NCBI GenBank assembly: GCA_900316295.1
Contig: ONCJ01000014.1
Location: 1-45,240 of the forward strand
Source: an uncultured Prevotella sp.
Lineage (GTDB): Bacteria > Bacteroidota > Bacteroidia > Bacteroidales > Bacteroidaceae
Reading direction: 5' to 3'
Length of the DNA stretch: 45,240 nucleotides
Under the pieces are notes generated by a model. The model made no database searches. It was given only the letters and a program-made list of their open reading frames with translations, and was not told where the DNA came from. Position 1 is the stretch's first letter. The number at the start of each line of letters is the position of its first letter. Shown here piece by piece: positions 8,700 through 17,646 of this stretch. A program made the position numbers and the translations under genes.

Positions 8700-10391
8700 T
8701 CATTGTTGAGTCTTAGGGCGTAACAACGAAGTATATTCCTCGAAATTCTCAAGTAGGCGAACGGCTTCTCTCCATTGTTTGTCATGGCGCAGACTGTTCT
8801 CCACAGCTCCCGCCTGATAGTAATAGGCCGATACTATATCATTGGCAAGCAGATCCTTTATTACTTCCTTGTTATAATCCAGGTCACGTGCAAGATTATG
8901 GCTCAGCTTGGACTTCAGCGACTCCAACTCAGCCTTTGCATCATCATAGTAGCCCTCGAACTTTATCAGTTTCTCCAGACTTTCAAGATACTTACCACTC
9001 TCACGATCGTAGGTAAAACCACTTGTCACGACCTTGTTCTTGAAATCCTCAAATTCAGCATCACTTATCACGAAATCTTTGGCTGGAGCTATTGTCGGAT
9101 GACGACGAATGTAATCAAGTTCCCAATCAAACATCACCTCCGTAGAGTCTCTTCCCGAAGAAGCAAGATAATAGGCTATATTGGGTATGGTATCAGCCTT
9201 TATCTCTACATCAGGGGTGATACCGCCACCATCTCGCACCTCGCGTCCGCCCACAGTATGAAATACATTTGCTAAGGAGTCAGGCGTTCTCTCGCCGTAT
9301 TTACTTCCTCCCTGTCCTTCTTTGTTGTGCTTGTAGTTGATAGCCTGTATACACCTGCCGCTGGGGATATAGTATTTTGAGGTTGTCACCTTCAGATTGC
9401 CATTGTATGGCAGTGGTAGGTTAGGTAATTGCACCAACCCCTTGCCATAAGTACGAGTTCCTACGACAACAGCTCTGTCAAGATCCTGCAGACTGCCACT
9501 GGTAATTTCACTGGCGCTGGCGCTGTTCTCGTTTACCAACACAGCAATGGGCATCAGAGTGTCTATAGGCTCTACCGTAGTCTTATATTCCCTGTTGACA
9601 CGGCTCATCTTACCCACAGTCTTAACAAGTGTAAGGTCCTTTGGTACAAACATATTCAGAATGGTGATTGCCTCTTGCAGAGAGCCTCCACCATTATTGC
9701 GCAAGTCGAGGACAAAGGATGTCATACCTTGCTTTTTCATCTCAAGGAACGCACGCCTCACATCCTTCGAGCAGCCTTCAGTAAACTGAGAAAGGCTGAG
9801 GTAGCCTACACCCTTTTCCTGCAAGCCATAATAGGTGACAGCTGGCATCTGTATGGCCCTGCGGGTTATCTTAAACTTCATAGTCTTACCCGTCGACGGG
9901 CGTTTCACCTTCAACAAAAACGTTGTGCCAGCATCACCACGCAGATGCTCGCTGACATAACTGACGGTCTTGTCATTCATCAACGAATCGTCAATGCTCA
10001 AGATGATGTCGCCTTTCTTTAGTCCTGCCTCGGCAGCAGGCATATTAGCATACGGTTCATCTATCACCACACGCTTCAGTCCCATATGGTAACGAATCAA
10101 AGCACCAATACCTGCATATTTGCCACTTATCATCATCTTAAGATCACTTTGCTTGTCCTCGGGATAGTACTCTGTATATGGATCAAGCGAGCCAAGCATT
10201 GCATGTATTGCATAACCAATCGTCTCCTCTGCATCAAGCGTGTCAACATACATCATATCCAACTGCTTGTATATAGCATTGAAAATATCCAATTGCTTAG
10301 CTACCTCAAAGTTATGATCATTCTCCTTTGTCTGTGCAAAGCCAAATGCCGAAACGACAACCAATAACAAACTTAATATCGTCTTCTTCAT
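8700..10391 (-). CDS. C-terminal processing peptidase (S41 family, periplasmic)
   Basis: Serine protease that trims or degrades envelope proteins from their C-termini. The first 20 residues (MKKTILSLLLVVVSAFGFAQ) are a signal peptide. A PDZ domain spans about 85-175 (GIGALIRYHMGLKRVVIDE, AGLKKGDIILSIDD). The protease core follows, with VLDLRNNGGG (about 228-236), NENSASASEI (287-296) carrying the catalytic Ser, and TRTYGKG with the catalytic Lys at about 317: the Ser/Lys dyad of CtpA/Prc enzymes. The C-terminal 150 residues are the helical extension seen in Bacteroidetes members. Length 563 is normal. The gene stands alone, with a promoter-like element upstream. Confidence 0.93.
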   Translation of the reverse strand: MKKTILSLLLVVVSAFGFAQTKENDHNFEVAKQLDIFNAIYKQLDMMYVDTLDAEETIGYAIHAMLGSLDPYTEYYPEDKQSDLKMMISGKYAGIGALIRYHMGLKRVVIDEPYANMPAAEAGLKKGDIILSIDDSLMNDKTVSYVSEHLRGDAGTTFLLKVKRPSTGKTMKFKITRRAIQMPAVTYYGLQEKGVGYLSLSQFTEGCSKDVRRAFLEMKKQGMTSFVLDLRNNGGGSLQEAITILNMFVPKDLTLVKTVGKMSRVNREYKTTVEPIDTLMPIAVLVNENSASASEITSGSLQDLDRAVVVGTRTYGKGLVQLPNLPLPYNGNLKVTTSKYYIPSGRCIQAINYKHNKEGQGGSKYGERTPDSLANVFHTVGGREVRDGGGITPDVEIKADTIPNIAYYLASSGRDSTEVMFDWELDYIRRHPTIAPAKDFVISDAEFEDFKNKVVTSGFTYDRESGKYLESLEKLIKFEGYYDDAKAELESLKSKLSHNLARDLDYNKEVIKDLLANDIVSAYYYQAGAVENSLRHDKQWREAVRLLENFEEYTSLLRPKTQQ

Positions 10392-10417
10392 GATATGAGA
10401 GTTTCTTTTTGTGGCTG

Positions 10418-10425
10418 CAAAAGTA
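10418..10425 (-). promoter_or_regulatory. -7 element upstream of the S41 peptidase gene
   Basis: Minus strand TACTTTTGCAGCCAC, matching TAnnTTTG, 27 bases before the ATG. No good TTTG is visible at the expected distance upstream. Confidence 0.55.
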
Positions 10426-10516
10426 CATTATTATAATAATATAGTCGCTCACGCCACCTTCTTTTTTCCTTATTTTTATCTTATTTTAGTAAGAACGCAA
10501 TTTTTTTGAGAAAAAG

Positions 10517-10548
10517 TTTGGTAATATAAAAAAAACATTCTACCTTTG
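10517..10548 (+). promoter_or_regulatory. Promoter of tRNA-Asn
   Basis: TTTG (10517-10520), a 20-base A/T-rich spacer and TACCTTTG (10541-10548): a complete Bacteroidetes promoter. The tRNA begins 24 bases further on. Confidence 0.8.
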
Positions 10549-10571
10549 CAACCGCTAAACAAAAAAGCACT

Positions 10572-10645
10572 GCTTCAGTAGCTCAGTTGGTTAGAGCACC
10601 TGACTGTTAATCAGGGGGTCGTTGGTTCAAGCCCATCCTGAAGCG
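10572..10645 (+). tRNA. tRNA-Asn (anticodon GTT)
   Basis: Cloverleaf read by eye: acceptor GCTTCAG/CTGAAGC with discriminator G73, D arm GCTC...GAGC, anticodon stem CCTGA/TCAGG around loop CTGTTAA (anticodon GTT), and T loop TTCAAGC. CCA is not encoded. The T stem GTTGG/CCATC contains one T-T opposition; all other helices pair fully. A promoter precedes it and a terminator follows. Confidence 0.93.
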
Positions 10646-10656
10646 CACTAAAATTC

Positions 10657-10688
10657 AAGGAGTTACGAGAAATCGCAACTCCTTTTTT
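10657..10688 (+). terminator. Terminator after tRNA-Asn
   Basis: AAGGAGTT...AACTCCTT stem with an inner CGA/TCG stem capped by GAAA, followed by a run of six T. A strong intrinsic terminator. Confidence 0.85.
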
Positions 10689-10727
10689 CATACTACATAT
10701 TTCTTTGATGGAATATTAACGCTCTTT

Positions 10728-11351
10728 TTATCGTATAAAGTGCATCGGTTGCCAAGGTTCGCGTTCCGGATAATTTGGGTTTTCATTACAATGTATCTTC
10801 TTCAGCAACCATGCCATATTATCTGCCATGGTACGCATGGTTTGCATGCCCTCACTGTCAAGTGCTGCCTGCCCCTCCTCTCGACCATATACTATATTCC
10901 AATATTGTGATGTCACTATAGGCATATTCATCATCATAAACGGCATATTCATTGTCTGAAAGGCTGCAGTAGCACCTCCGCGACGGCAAACACAAACAGC
11001 AGCAGCTGGCTTGTTAACAAACTTGTCGCCTGCTGAGAAAAACATACGTTGAACCAACGAAAGAACCGATCCGTTGGGCTGACCATAATATACTGGGCTG
11101 CCAACAATAAGGGCATCAGCAGCATCCATTTTCTCAGATATACGATTGCACACATCATCATCAAACACACATCTTCCCAACTGCTTTGCCCTACACTGTC
11201 CGCAAGCAATACATCCACGAACTGCTTTTACACCAATATGTACAATCTCAGTCTCAAGACCGTGTTTCTCAAGAGTCTTAGCAGCCTCACTCAGCGCAAG
11301 GTGCGTATTCCCATTTTTTCTCGGACTACCATTGATCAGCAATACCTTCAT
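10728..11351 (-). CDS. Flavodoxin-family NAD(P)H-dependent oxidoreductase
   Basis: Probable FMN-binding oxidoreductase of the NADPH-dependent FMN reductase/iron-sulfur flavoprotein type. It opens with the flavin phosphate-binding loop LINGSPRKNGNT (residues 5-16) and has a second flavin-contacting segment IVGSPVYYGQPNG (about 82-94). A cysteine cluster C47-x2-C50-x2-C53-x7-C61 (GCIACGQC...GRC) resembles the compact motif of iron-sulfur flavoproteins, but cluster binding is inference. Length 207 is normal. The physiological substrate is unknown. It is divergent from greA with a shared promoter region. Confidence 0.85.
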   Translation of the reverse strand: MKVLLINGSPRKNGNTHLALSEAAKTLEKHGLETEIVHIGVKAVRGCIACGQCRAKQLGRCVFDDDVCNRISEKMDAADALIVGSPVYYGQPNGSVLSLVQRMFFSAGDKFVNKPAAAVCVCRRGGATAAFQTMNMPFMMMNMPIVTSQYWNIVYGREEGQAALDSEGMQTMRTMADNMAWLLKKIHCNENPNYPEREPWQPMHFIR

Positions 11352-11391
11352 AAACCTTAATCTTATTCATTAAACAATCATAATATCGATG

Positions 11392-11399
11392 CAAATTTA
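11392..11399 (-). promoter_or_regulatory. -7 element for the flavodoxin-family gene
   Basis: Minus strand TAAATTTGCATCG matches TAnnTTTG about 40 bases before the ATG. No convincing upstream TTTG is visible. Confidence 0.45.
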
Positions 11400-11421
11400 G
11401 TCAAAATATAAAAAAACATTG

Positions 11422-11429
11422 TATTTTTG
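11422..11429 (+). promoter_or_regulatory. -7 element for greA
   Basis: TATTTTTGCAATC matches TAnnTTTG; the predicted leader to the greA ATG at 11520 is about 85 bases. The sequence upstream is A/T rich but lacks a clean TTTG. Confidence 0.5.
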
Positions 11430-11519
11430 CAATCAAAAAAGATGATGTGACAACAATTAGCTGCCCACAAGGCTGCCGCAACAATTGGCACATACATCAC
11501 TACACGATATCATAATCAC

Positions 11520-11984
11520 ATGGAATATATGTCACAAGAAGGCTACGACAAGCTCGTAGCTGAGTTACGTCAGTTGGAGAACGTAGAGCTACCAAGGGTG
11601 CGTGAAGCTATTGCAGAGGCACGTGATAAGGGCGACCTGAGCGAGAATTTCGAATACCATGCAGCCAAGCGCGAGCAAGGTAGGCTGCTGAGTAGAATCC
11701 GCTTCAAACAAAAAGTACTGGAGTTTGCAAGAGTTATCGATACCCAAAGGTTAGATGCCGATGCTGTTGGACTGCTCACCAAGGTAGAGATGACCAATCT
11801 GAGCAACAACACCAAAATGGCATATAAGATAGCCAGCCCTCATGAAGCAAACCTTCGCGAAGGCAAGATTTCAATAAAGTCACCTATCGCTAAAGCTCTT
11901 CTAGGCAAGCATATTGGCGACATTGTAGAAGTACATGTTCCCGCAGGCATCCAGCGGCTTCGCATCGACAATATCTCCCTATAA
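11520..11984 (+). CDS. greA: Transcription elongation factor GreA
   Basis: Rescues backtracked RNA polymerase by stimulating transcript cleavage. The 154-residue protein has the N-terminal coiled coil (about 1-75) containing the tip signature ARDKGDLSENFEYHAAK, whose acidic residues coordinate the catalytic Mg in GreA. The C-terminal FKBP-like domain (about 80-154) carries SPIAKALLGKHIGDIVEV. The tip reads SENFEY where many GreA proteins have SENAEY. It has its own promoter-like element and no downstream partner on its strand. Confidence 0.93.
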   Translation: MEYMSQEGYDKLVAELRQLENVELPRVREAIAEARDKGDLSENFEYHAAKREQGRLLSRIRFKQKVLEFARVIDTQRLDADAVGLLTKVEMTNLSNNTKMAYKIASPHEANLREGKISIKSPIAKALLGKHIGDIVEVHVPAGIQRLRIDNISL

Positions 11985-12016
11985 TTCCTTAGCTATTTCT
12001 CAGGTAAAGTAGTACG

Positions 12017-12057
12017 AAAAAAAATAACGGAGCCCAAACTCACGTTTAAGCTCCGTT
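12017..12057 (-). terminator. Terminator after uxuB (between convergent greA and uxuB)
   Basis: Stem AACGGAGC/GCTCCGTT (12026-12057) with an inner AAAC/GTTT helix. On the minus strand it is followed by ATTTTTTTT, so it acts mainly on uxuB transcripts. On the plus strand there is no T-run. Confidence 0.8.
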
Positions 12058-12143
12058 CACAATGAAAACGCAAATTACGGGATTACCAGAAAGATTACAA
12101 TACTATTACAATATCGTTTTGCAATCCTAATATGGCAAGAAGC

Positions 12144-13730
12144 CTACCGCGCCGAAACATATTTATGCAGAGTAGCACGCACGGCTCCCTTGCCAGCAAA
12201 CAATTCTTTTACCATTCCTTCTATCTGGCAGCCAAGCCCTGCCTCATAAAGGTCGACGCCGAAGATGTCCTTGCGTCTATAGAACTGTCTCAGGCATGAA
12301 TAGTCTTGGTCTGTCTTGCCCACTTCAAGAGGTGCTACGATAGCTTGCAAAGACTCAAGCAGTGGATCAGGCGAAGGCTCGAATGGAGTCCCATCATCCT
12401 TTACACCTTTCAGATAGCGCGCATAACCTGCCAAGACGAGTGGTATCAATATAAGATTGGACATGTCAAGACCACGTGCAATGTATTTCTTTATCGTTTC
12501 ACCAAAGCGTATGGGTAGTTTCTGGGAGGTGTCCATTGCAATACGCTGCGGAGCATCTGGCATGAACGGATTGGGTAGTCGGCGATTGATCACAGCACCG
12601 ATGAATTCGTATGGATTGAGCACTCCCGGGTCTGTCACTACTGGCATTGCCTCGATATATCCTATTTTCTGGATAAAGGCACGCAAATCTTCGTCTGCCA
12701 TCTCTGCAGAGATCAGTGTATATCCGAGCATGCATCCGTAGATACTCATTGCCGTATGAAGTGGATTCAGACAGGTTGTCACCTTCATCGTCTCTACCTT
12801 GTCCACGGTCTCACGGGTAGTATAGAGCGCACCTCCCAAATCGAGCGGTGGCCGACCGTTGGTATAATTGTCCTCGATAACGAGATACTGCACCTCCTCG
12901 GCGTTCACAAACGGAGCGGTGAAGGTGTGTTTCTCGGTCTCTATATAGTCATTATCCTCGAATCCATCGGCAGCAAGAAGCTCTTTCACCTTCTCATGTG
13001 GACGTGGAGTAATCTTGTCTATCATAGACCAAGGGAAGGTAACCTTCTTCTCATCCTTCAGATAGCTGAGGAATGCCTCTGGCACCAGACCGTCTTTCAC
13101 CCAGCGCTCAGCGTATGCAAAGACACCAGCCTTCACCTTGTCGCCATTGTGCGAGCAGTTATCCATCGACTGCACGGTGAGTGGCAGTTCACCTGCCTTG
13201 AAACGCTCATAGAGCAGAGCCGTTACCTTACCCATTGCAAACACTGGCTGCATGCCTCGTGCAAGGTCTGCATCGTTGAAACTGTAGCCCTTCTCAGTGA
13301 TGGTGAAGGATATCATCTGCAAAGTTGGATTGCAGAAGATATCAACGAGACGCTGCCAGTCGCCAAACTGGTAGTCGGCCTTCAATGCCTCAGTAACACT
13401 GGCAATAACCTTCTTCTCTATATTGCCATCGCTCTGCAGCGACACGAGCAGGGAAAGGTTGTCGTATGGCGCGTATGCCTTGTCTACGACCTCGAAATCG
13501 AAGGTCTCTGCAACAATCACGCCACGGTCATACTTTCCAGTGTTAAGTGCATCGTTAAGGATAGCTGCCGGGAAGGCACGGAAGATGTTTCCCCCACCGA
13601 AATGAACCCATGTAGGCTCCTTTGCTGTCTTCTCGCGCACTGCCTTAACATCAAACTTTGGAAGCTGATAGCCTTTAGCCTCCCACTCTGCGGCATTAAA
13701 GGAGCCGCTCAGAATATCTTGTAGTTTCAT
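12144..13730 (-). CDS. uxuB: D-mannonate oxidoreductase / fructuronate reductase
   Basis: NAD-dependent reductase of the polyol-specific long-chain dehydrogenase family. In glucuronate breakdown it reduces D-fructuronate to D-mannonate. The Rossmann N-terminus contains VHFGGGNIFRAF (about 42-53) with the nucleotide-binding glycines. Family markers TITEKGYSF, MDNCSHNGD and a polyol-dehydrogenase-like C-terminal half are present. I start it at the ATG at 13730 (MKLQDILSGSF); the frame is open from a TTG at 13739, which is less likely. Length 528. It begins 16 bases after the uxuA stop, forming a uxuA-uxuB operon with a terminator downstream. Confidence 0.9.
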   Translation of the reverse strand: MKLQDILSGSFNAAEWEAKGYQLPKFDVKAVREKTAKEPTWVHFGGGNIFRAFPAAILNDALNTGKYDRGVIVAETFDFEVVDKAYAPYDNLSLLVSLQSDGNIEKKVIASVTEALKADYQFGDWQRLVDIFCNPTLQMISFTITEKGYSFNDADLARGMQPVFAMGKVTALLYERFKAGELPLTVQSMDNCSHNGDKVKAGVFAYAERWVKDGLVPEAFLSYLKDEKKVTFPWSMIDKITPRPHEKVKELLAADGFEDNDYIETEKHTFTAPFVNAEEVQYLVIEDNYTNGRPPLDLGGALYTTRETVDKVETMKVTTCLNPLHTAMSIYGCMLGYTLISAEMADEDLRAFIQKIGYIEAMPVVTDPGVLNPYEFIGAVINRRLPNPFMPDAPQRIAMDTSQKLPIRFGETIKKYIARGLDMSNLILIPLVLAGYARYLKGVKDDGTPFEPSPDPLLESLQAIVAPLEVGKTDQDYSCLRQFYRRKDIFGVDLYEAGLGCQIEGMVKELFAGKGAVRATLHKYVSAR

Positions 13731-13746
13731 AACTATCAATTATCAA

Positions 13747-15000
13747 TTAGTCAAAGAATCCTGGTTGCTTGTATTTTATTCCCAGCTCGCGGTCTACTGT
13801 TGCGATGATACCCTGCACCTGACCAAGGGCAAACATCCTTCCAAGCAAGGTATACCCTGCATTATGCCCATGACTGGACTCGTCGAACACACCACCAGCC
13901 TCATCTGTGAACGTCATTCCGTGATCTACTCGCATTGGTAGTTGTGGGTTCTCTTTCTCAAAGATACGTACCAGTTCTATGATATCGGCACGACCACCAA
14001 GGTGACTTGCCTCGGTGAAGTCGCCATTAGGGAAGATATGGCATGAACGCAGATGCACGAAATGAGTACGTGAAGCGAACTTCTTTGCCAAGTCAACAAC
14101 GTCGTTATATGCTCCTGCCGACAGGCTGCCTGCGCAGAAGGTAAGACCGTTGTGCTTGTTTGGCACTGCATCAAGGAACCACTGGATATCTTCCTCTGTG
14201 CGTACGATACGTGGCAGACCGAGAATCTCGATTGGAGGATCGTCTGGATGCACGCACATATTCATGTTACACTCCTCGCAAACAGGCATGATTGCCTCGA
14301 GGAAGTACTTCATGTTGGCACGAAGCTGATCCTTGTCAATACCCTTGTAGAGTTCCAGGAACTCACGGAACTTCTGTACTGGAGCCTCATCTCCCTCCTT
14401 GAAGTTACCGCTCACGAAGCCCTGTGTCTTGATAACGATATTCTCCACGAGGTCATGATCCTTCTCCGGAGTCATGGTCTTAGCCAGTGCATCGGCTTCA
14501 GCCAGAACGTCACGACCCTCACCGAATCCCTCTGGGAAGCGGAACTGTGCCCACTCCTCACGAGCTCCCTCTCTCTTGAGTATGTAGATGTCGAAATAGG
14601 CGAAAACGGCATAGTCGAAATACAGATTAGTTGCACCGTTGGGATTGTCGTGCATCAAGTCGGTACGGGCCCAGTCAAGCACAGGCATGAAGTTATAACA
14701 GATGGTATGAATGCCCTCAGCCGAGAGATTGCGTAGCGATTGCTTGTACACCTCTATCTGTTCGTCACGGTCTGGTCCGCCATACTTTATGGTTTCCACC
14801 ACGGGTAGCGACTCCACCACACTCCATCTCATACCATAACTCTCGATATACTCCTTAAGCTCGTGTATCTTTTCTCTTGTCCATACCTCACCTAAGGGAA
14901 CATCATGTAGTGCCGTCACGATACCCTCCACTCCGATTTGTCTCAGTTGGGCAAGTGTGATTCTATCCTTTTTGCCAAACCATCGCCATGTTCTTTCCAT
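13747..15000 (-). CDS. uxuA: D-mannonate dehydratase
   Basis: Dehydrates D-mannonate to 2-keto-3-deoxy-D-gluconate, the step after UxuB in glucuronate catabolism. The TIM-barrel protein begins MERTWRWFGKKDRITLAQLRQ. It shows VVESLPV, IHTICYNFMPVLDWARTDL and the metal-ligand region MCVHPDDPP (about 249-257), followed by FCAGSLSAG and VHLRSCHI. Length 417 is normal for the TIM-barrel mannonate dehydratases. It is first in the operon with uxuB and has a good promoter 28 bases upstream. With the xylan-directed enzymes elsewhere in the window it suggests use of glucuronic-acid side chains. Confidence 0.95.
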   Translation of the reverse strand: MERTWRWFGKKDRITLAQLRQIGVEGIVTALHDVPLGEVWTREKIHELKEYIESYGMRWSVVESLPVVETIKYGGPDRDEQIEVYKQSLRNLSAEGIHTICYNFMPVLDWARTDLMHDNPNGATNLYFDYAVFAYFDIYILKREGAREEWAQFRFPEGFGEGRDVLAEADALAKTMTPEKDHDLVENIVIKTQGFVSGNFKEGDEAPVQKFREFLELYKGIDKDQLRANMKYFLEAIMPVCEECNMNMCVHPDDPPIEILGLPRIVRTEEDIQWFLDAVPNKHNGLTFCAGSLSAGAYNDVVDLAKKFASRTHFVHLRSCHIFPNGDFTEASHLGGRADIIELVRIFEKENPQLPMRVDHGMTFTDEAGGVFDESSHGHNAGYTLLGRMFALGQVQGIIATVDRELGIKYKQPGFFD

Positions 15001-15027
15001 ATTTCTTTTTGTTTAAGTTTTCGCTTA

Positions 15028-15059
15028 CAAAGATAGGAAGATTTACGAAACGGAGCAAC
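15028..15059 (-). promoter_or_regulatory. Promoter of uxuA-uxuB
   Basis: Minus strand GTTG (15059-15056), 20 bases, then TATCTTTG (15035-15028). It fits the Bacteroidetes consensus with TTG at the upstream position. No obvious operator for a uronate regulator is seen. Confidence 0.7.
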
Positions 15060-15100
15060 GCAATATAACATTTTTGGACAAAAAAGAACAATAATGAAAT

Positions 15101-15138
15101 AAAAATGAGGATGTGTCACTCACACTGACACATCCTCA
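15101..15138 (-). terminator. Terminator after pnp
   Basis: Perfect 13-base-pair stem TGAGGATGTGTCA/TGACACATCCTCA (15106-15118 with 15126-15138) around a 7-base loop, followed on the minus strand by TTTTT. Strong intrinsic terminator. Confidence 0.9.
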
Positions 15139-15166
15139 CATTTTATTATATTAAGAATATCTCTTC

Positions 15167-17398
15167 TTACTCTGCATCCTCATGATGCTGGTGGCGGTCG
15201 CCGTTTTTGCGCTCTGGACGAGGACGACGCTCCGGACGTGGTCTACGCTCACGCTCTACATACCCCTCTGGTTTCGGGATGAGCACCTTGTGAGAAAGCT
15301 TGTACTTACCAGTCTTCTGGTCTATCTCGAGGAGCTTAACGGTAATCTTGTCACCCTCCTTGAGTCCTGCTTCCTCAACTGTCTCGAGTCGCTTCCAGTC
15401 GATCTCGCTGATATGGAGCAGACCATCCTTGCCTGGAAGTATCTCTACGAAGCAGCCATAAGGCATGATTGAGCGGATAACTCCCTCATATACCTCACCT
15501 ATCTCTGGCACAGCTACGATAGCCTTGATCTTAGCAATGGCAGCATCGATGCTCTCTTTGTTAGGAGCCGACACCTGAACCTTGCCTACTCCATCAACCT
15601 CGTCGATAGTGATAGTGGCACCCGTATCCTCCTGCATCTGCTGGATAATCTTACCACCAGGACCGATCACAGCTCCAATGAACTCCTTCGGAATCTGAAG
15701 TTCCACGATACGTGGTACCTGTGGCTTCATCTCAGCACGCGGTTCGGCGATGGTATCGGTGAGCTTGCCGAGGATATACTCTCTGCCAGCCTTTGCCTGC
15801 ATGAGTGCCTTCTCCAATATGTCGAACGAGAGACCGTCGCACTTGATATCCATCTGTGTAGCAGTCAGACCGTCCTTCGTACCAGTGGTCTTGAAGTCCA
15901 TATCTCCCAAGTGGTCCTCGTCGCCGAGGATGTCACTCAGCACAGCATACTTGTCCTCACCTGGATTCTTGATCAGACCCATCGCAATACCCGAAACAGG
16001 TTTCTTCATAGGTACACCTGCGTCCATCAGAGCGAGTGTTCCAGCACATACAGTTGCCATAGAAGAAGAACCGTTGGATTCGAGGATCTGAGAAACCAGA
16101 CGTACCGTATAAGGGAAATCCTCAGGAATCTGACCCTTCAGTCCGCGCCAAGCCAGATGGCCGTGGCCAATCTCACGACGGCCTACGCCGCGCTGAGCCT
16201 TAGCCTCACCCGTACAGAATGGAGGGAAGTTATAGTGGAGAAGGAAACGCTGATACTCACGGCAGAGCACGTCGTCGACAAGCTTCTCGTCGAGCTTAGT
16301 ACCCAGTGTACAAGTAGTGAGCGACTGAGTCTCGCCACGAGTGAAGATAGAACTTCCGTGAGGCATTGGCAGTGGGCTAACCTCGCACCAGATAGGACGG
16401 ATCTCGTCGGTCTTACGACCATCGAGACGGATACCCTCATCGAGGATGCAACGGCGCATAGCATCACGCATCACGTCATGATAGTAGCGATCCATCATGG
16501 CATATTTCTCTTCCAGCTCATCCTCTGTCAGGTCGCTGTGAGTCTCAGCATATTTCTCTTTGAACTCAGAGAGGATATTGTCGAAGGCTTCAGCACGTGC
16601 GTGCTTCTCCAATGCCTGCTTCGTTACATCATAAGCTGGCTGATAGAGCTCCTTGTTCATCTGCTCGCGCAGATCCTCGTCGTTCACCTCGTGATCGTAC
16701 TCGCGCTTCACGTCCTTACCCAACTCCTTAGAGAGTTCAGCCTGGAGTTCGCACATCGGCTTGATGGCATCCATAGCGGCCTTCAGAGCACCGAGCAGAT
16801 CCTGCTCGCTCACCTCTTTCATCTCACCCTCTACCATCATGATGTTATCTGCCGAAGCACCAACCATGATATCCATGTCGGCATCCTTCATCTGCTCGAA
16901 GGTAGGATCGATGACATACTCGCCATTGATACGTGCCACACGTACCTCAGAGATAGGACACTCGAATGGGATGTCCGAGCATGCCAGGGCTGCTGAAGCC
17001 GCGAAGCCAGCAAGAGCATCGGGCTGGTCTACGTTGTCTGCTGAGAGCAACATCACATTTACAAACACCTCAGCGTGGAAGTTGGATGGGAAGAGTGGTC
17101 TGAGCACTCTGTCGACGAGTCTCGAAGTGAGAATCTCATTGTCACTCGCCTTGCCTTCACGCTTGGTGAATCCACCTGGGAAGCGGCCTGCTGCGGCATA
17201 CTGCTCGCGGTAATCTACTTGCAAGGGCATAAAATCTGTACCCGGAACTGCGTCCTTTGCTGCACAAACAGTTGCGAGGAGCACGGTGTTTCCCATGCGG
17301 AGCACCACCGAACCATCGGTCTGCTTTGCAACTTTTCCGGTCTCAATTGAGATGGTCCTGCCATCTGGCAATTGAACTGTCTTCGTAATTACGTTCAT
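15167..17398 (-). CDS. pnp: Polyribonucleotide nucleotidyltransferase (PNPase)
   Basis: Phosphorolytic 3'-5' exoribonuclease, a trimer in the cytosol. The 743-residue protein has two RNase PH domains (about 10-230 and 310-540), recognisable by [26 protein letters not shown] and [19 protein letters not shown] domain (about 555-615) carries [19 protein letters not shown]. An S1 domain (about 625-695) carries [20 protein letters not shown]. The tail is a basic RRPRPER repeat ending in a His/Asp-rich segment, a likely RNA- or protein-contact tail. A promoter-like element lies upstream and a terminator follows. Confidence 0.97.
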   Translation of the reverse strand: MNVITKTVQLPDGRTISIETGKVAKQTDGSVVLRMGNTVLLATVCAAKDAVPGTDFMPLQVDYREQYAAAGRFPGGFTKREGKASDNEILTSRLVDRVLRPLFPSNFHAEVFVNVMLLSADNVDQPDALAGFAASAALACSDIPFECPISEVRVARINGEYVIDPTFEQMKDADMDIMVGASADNIMMVEGEMKEVSEQDLLGALKAAMDAIKPMCELQAELSKELGKDVKREYDHEVNDEDLREQMNKELYQPAYDVTKQALEKHARAEAFDNILSEFKEKYAETHSDLTEDELEEKYAMMDRYYHDVMRDAMRRCILDEGIRLDGRKTDEIRPIWCEVSPLPMPHGSSIFTRGETQSLTTCTLGTKLDEKLVDDVLCREYQRFLLHYNFPPFCTGEAKAQRGVGRREIGHGHLAWRGLKGQIPEDFPYTVRLVSQILESNGSSSMATVCAGTLALMDAGVPMKKPVSGIAMGLIKNPGEDKYAVLSDILGDEDHLGDMDFKTTGTKDGLTATQMDIKCDGLSFDILEKALMQAKAGREYILGKLTDTIAEPRAEMKPQVPRIVELQIPKEFIGAVIGPGGKIIQQMQEDTGATITIDEVDGVGKVQVSAPNKESIDAAIAKIKAIVAVPEIGEVYEGVIRSIMPYGCFVEILPGKDGLLHISEIDWKRLETVEEAGLKEGDKITVKLLEIDQKTGKYKLSHKVLIPKPEGYVERERRPRPERRPRPERKNGDRHQHHEDAE

Positions 17399-17483
17399 CT
17401 AAAAAATAAAATACTTATTGTTTTCTTCTGACATCATCATGCATGAGAGCCACACATTCAGCCTCATGCTAACAAAAATCGTG

Positions 17484-17491
17484 CAAAGATA
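17484..17491 (-). promoter_or_regulatory. -7 element upstream of pnp
   Basis: Minus strand TATCTTTGCACG, matching TAnnTTTG, about 85 bases before the pnp ATG. The upstream spacer is A/T-rich (TATATATAAT) without a clear TTTG. Confidence 0.5.
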
Positions 17492-17587
17492 CACATAATT
17501 ATATATATAAAACGAATATTTCTCCAATTATTTTTCATTTTCGTTGAGTTTTGGCAAGTTTTGGACGCTATTTTTACTGGAACTTTG

Positions 17588-17617
17588 TTTGTTGTTAGAA
17601 AATTCTTTGTACATTTG
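17588..17617 (+). promoter_or_regulatory. Promoter of the DUF4369 lipoprotein gene
   Basis: TTTG (17588-17591; another TTTG at 17584-17587), then TACATTTG (17610-17617). The spacer is 18 or 22 bases depending on which TTTG is used. The ATG is 29 bases downstream. Confidence 0.65.
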
Positions 17618-17646
17618 CACAATAAAAGCACAAACAAAGACATAAG

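Noticed and set aside
12756-13724. Plus-strand open frame of 322 codons opposite uxuB
   Set aside because: Antisense shadow; composition is rich in His/Leu/Cys without any recognisable domain.
15911-16996. Plus-strand open frame of 361 codons opposite pnp
   Set aside because: Antisense shadow of a well-conserved PNPase; no motif in its translation.
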